A stretch of 33,188 nucleotides of DNA, from NCBI GenBank assembly GCA_902767135.1, contig CACXGE010000120.1, positions 1-33,188 of the forward strand. The letters are read 5' to 3'. A program made the translations under genes and the position numbers. Below the pieces are notes generated by a model that was given only the letters and a program-made list of their open reading frames with translations, did no database searches and was not told the origin of the DNA. The stretch is from an uncultured Lachnospiraceae bacterium (lineage in GTDB: Bacteria; Bacillota; Clostridia; Lachnospirales; Lachnospiraceae). Numbering within the stretch: the first letter of the stretch is position 1; the number at the start of each line of letters is the position of its first letter. This document shows, in pieces, positions 32,127 to 33,188 of the stretch.

Positions 32127-33098
32127 CTATCCACCATAACCTCGTTCCGGATGAAATTCACACTCCCGAAACAGACAGTTTACTGCTGCCTGCAACTCCT
32201 GCACATCTTTTGCTTTAAATATTGTTTTCTTTTGTTTTTCATGATTTTCAAACAAGTAGATCATATAACTCCATAGTTCTTTCATTCTCTGGGTAATATG
32301 TTTATCTCCCGAATAAATTTCCTGATAAATTCCTGTCATTCTCTTATGAAATTCCTTTAAAAGTTCTGGCGTCATCTGACATTTTCCTAGTATTTCACCT
32401 GCTAATGCAGGATTTGCTATCATCCCCCTGCCCAGCATAATGCTTTGTGTATCAGGAAACTTCTCCCTGATTTCCTGGTAATCGGCTACCGTAAAAATAT
32501 TTCCATTGTAACATAACTGATTCTTACTTATCTCCACTGCTTTTTCATACATATCTATATGTGGCTTGTTTTTGTAGTAATCTTTCTGCGTTCTAGGGTG
32601 CACGATGAGTTCTGACAATGGGAACTTATTATAGATTTCTAAAAGTCTTTCCCACTCCTGAGGACTATCCTTGCCAATTCTTGTTTTGATTGACAGTCTC
32701 ACCTTTAAATTTTTTTTGAAAATTCCATCCATAGTTTCATATAAGAAGTTCTCTAATTCCTCCGGTTTTGCCAAAAATCCGGAACCCCTGAATTTATTCA
32801 CCACTGTCCCTGAGGGACATCCTAAGTTTAAATTAATTTCCTGATACCCCATACCTTCTAATGCTTCTATCATAATCAAAAAATCCTGTGCATCATTAGT
32901 TAACACCTGGGGAACCAGATTTAGCCCCTGATTATTTTCAGGGGCTAAATCCGCCAATTCCTTCCAATTAAAGTGAGTTTTTGTTTTTGTCACAATAAAT
33001 GGAGTAAAATACTTATCTATAAAAGGAAACATCTCATGGCATAAATTTCGGTAAAAATATGTGGTAATTCCTTCCATAGGGGCTAAATATAATTGCAT
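32127..33098 (-). CDS. tRNA-dihydrouridine synthase
   Basis: This FMN enzyme reduces uridines in the tRNA D-loop with NADPH. The 323-residue protein begins with LAPMEGIT, the family start motif. It has catalytic Cys in NLGCPSGTVVNKFRGSGFL, the FMN phosphate loop CYNGNIFTV and GRGMIANP. Length is normal for Dus. It resembles the short clostridial Dus group closest to DusC; substrate position is not decided. A CAGGAG site precedes the ATG. It is separated from the LytTR gene by about 90 bases, with its own ribosome site. Confidence 0.92.
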   Translation of the reverse strand: MQLYLAPMEGITTYFYRNLCHEMFPFIDKYFTPFIVTKTKTHFNWKELADLAPENNQGLNLVPQVLTNDAQDFLIMIEALEGMGYQEINLNLGCPSGTVVNKFRGSGFLAKPEELENFLYETMDGIFKKNLKVRLSIKTRIGKDSPQEWERLLEIYNKFPLSELIVHPRTQKDYYKNKPHIDMYEKAVEISKNQLCYNGNIFTVADYQEIREKFPDTQSIMLGRGMIANPALAGEILGKCQMTPELLKEFHKRMTGIYQEIYSGDKHITQRMKELWSYMIYLFENHEKQKKTIFKAKDVQELQAAVNCLFRECEFHPERGYGG

Positions 33099-33188
33099 AT
33101 TTTTTCTCCTGTTATGAAGTGACTTTTGTCAAGAGTTAATTTCAAGAAATTTTTCTTAACCCCAGTCACATTTGTTTTCCTGACAGCA

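Overview
The window looks like a chromosomal segment of a low-GC, Gram-positive anaerobe of class Clostridia, most likely Lachnospiraceae. This rests on the AT-rich intergenic DNA, strong Shine-Dalgarno sites, an Agr-type cyclic-peptide system, a class I preQ1 riboswitch and the mix of protein families. No database search was possible, so the taxon is an inference.

Left part (1-8.5 kb), all on the minus strand. A tRNA-Ser cut by the window edge is followed by a housekeeping run. It comprises ycxB-like, tsaE, tsaB, rimI, a small Cys-rich protein, then rnz, a small anchored lipobox-free protein, tsaD and ispD. TsaE, TsaB and TsaD together make the t6A modification of tRNA. Upstream of this run is an AT-rich non-coding block holding a tight cluster of DnaA boxes between two terminators, and then an SH3-NlpC/P60 cell-wall hydrolase.

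Middle part (8.5-20.5 kb). A plus-strand operon encodes an SDR oxidoreductase, an MgtC-like membrane protein and an MTA/SAH-type deaminase. It converges on an agr-type quorum-sensing locus whose order is agrA-agrC-agrD-agrB. The 52-residue AgrD is a short gene easily missed by automatic annotation. Next is an export pair, an MMPL transporter and a 960-residue Leu/Gly heptad-repeat surface protein. A divergent TetR regulator faces it, with two matching palindromic operators in the MMPL promoter.

Right part (20.5-33 kb). A DUF445 membrane protein is followed by the preQ1 pathway, queD-queE-folE-queC-queF, behind a preQ1-I riboswitch. Dihydroorotase and a trypsin-like protease lie on the minus strand. 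The protease carries an N-terminal region that resembles YceG of the tellurium-stress (Ter) 'biosynthetic module'. Divergent from it is a three-gene operon that is the core of that module: a CitE-like lyase, a PRTase with TRSP motif, and a StiP-type PRTase with a Pelota-like tail. A LytTR regulator with a degenerate receiver and a tRNA-dihydrouridine synthase close the window.

The most interesting items are the protease-YceG fusion beside the Ter biosynthesis operon, the re-ordered agr locus with its overlooked AgrD, the isolated DnaA-box cluster, and a 31-bp hairpin repeat placed one base after two different stop codons.
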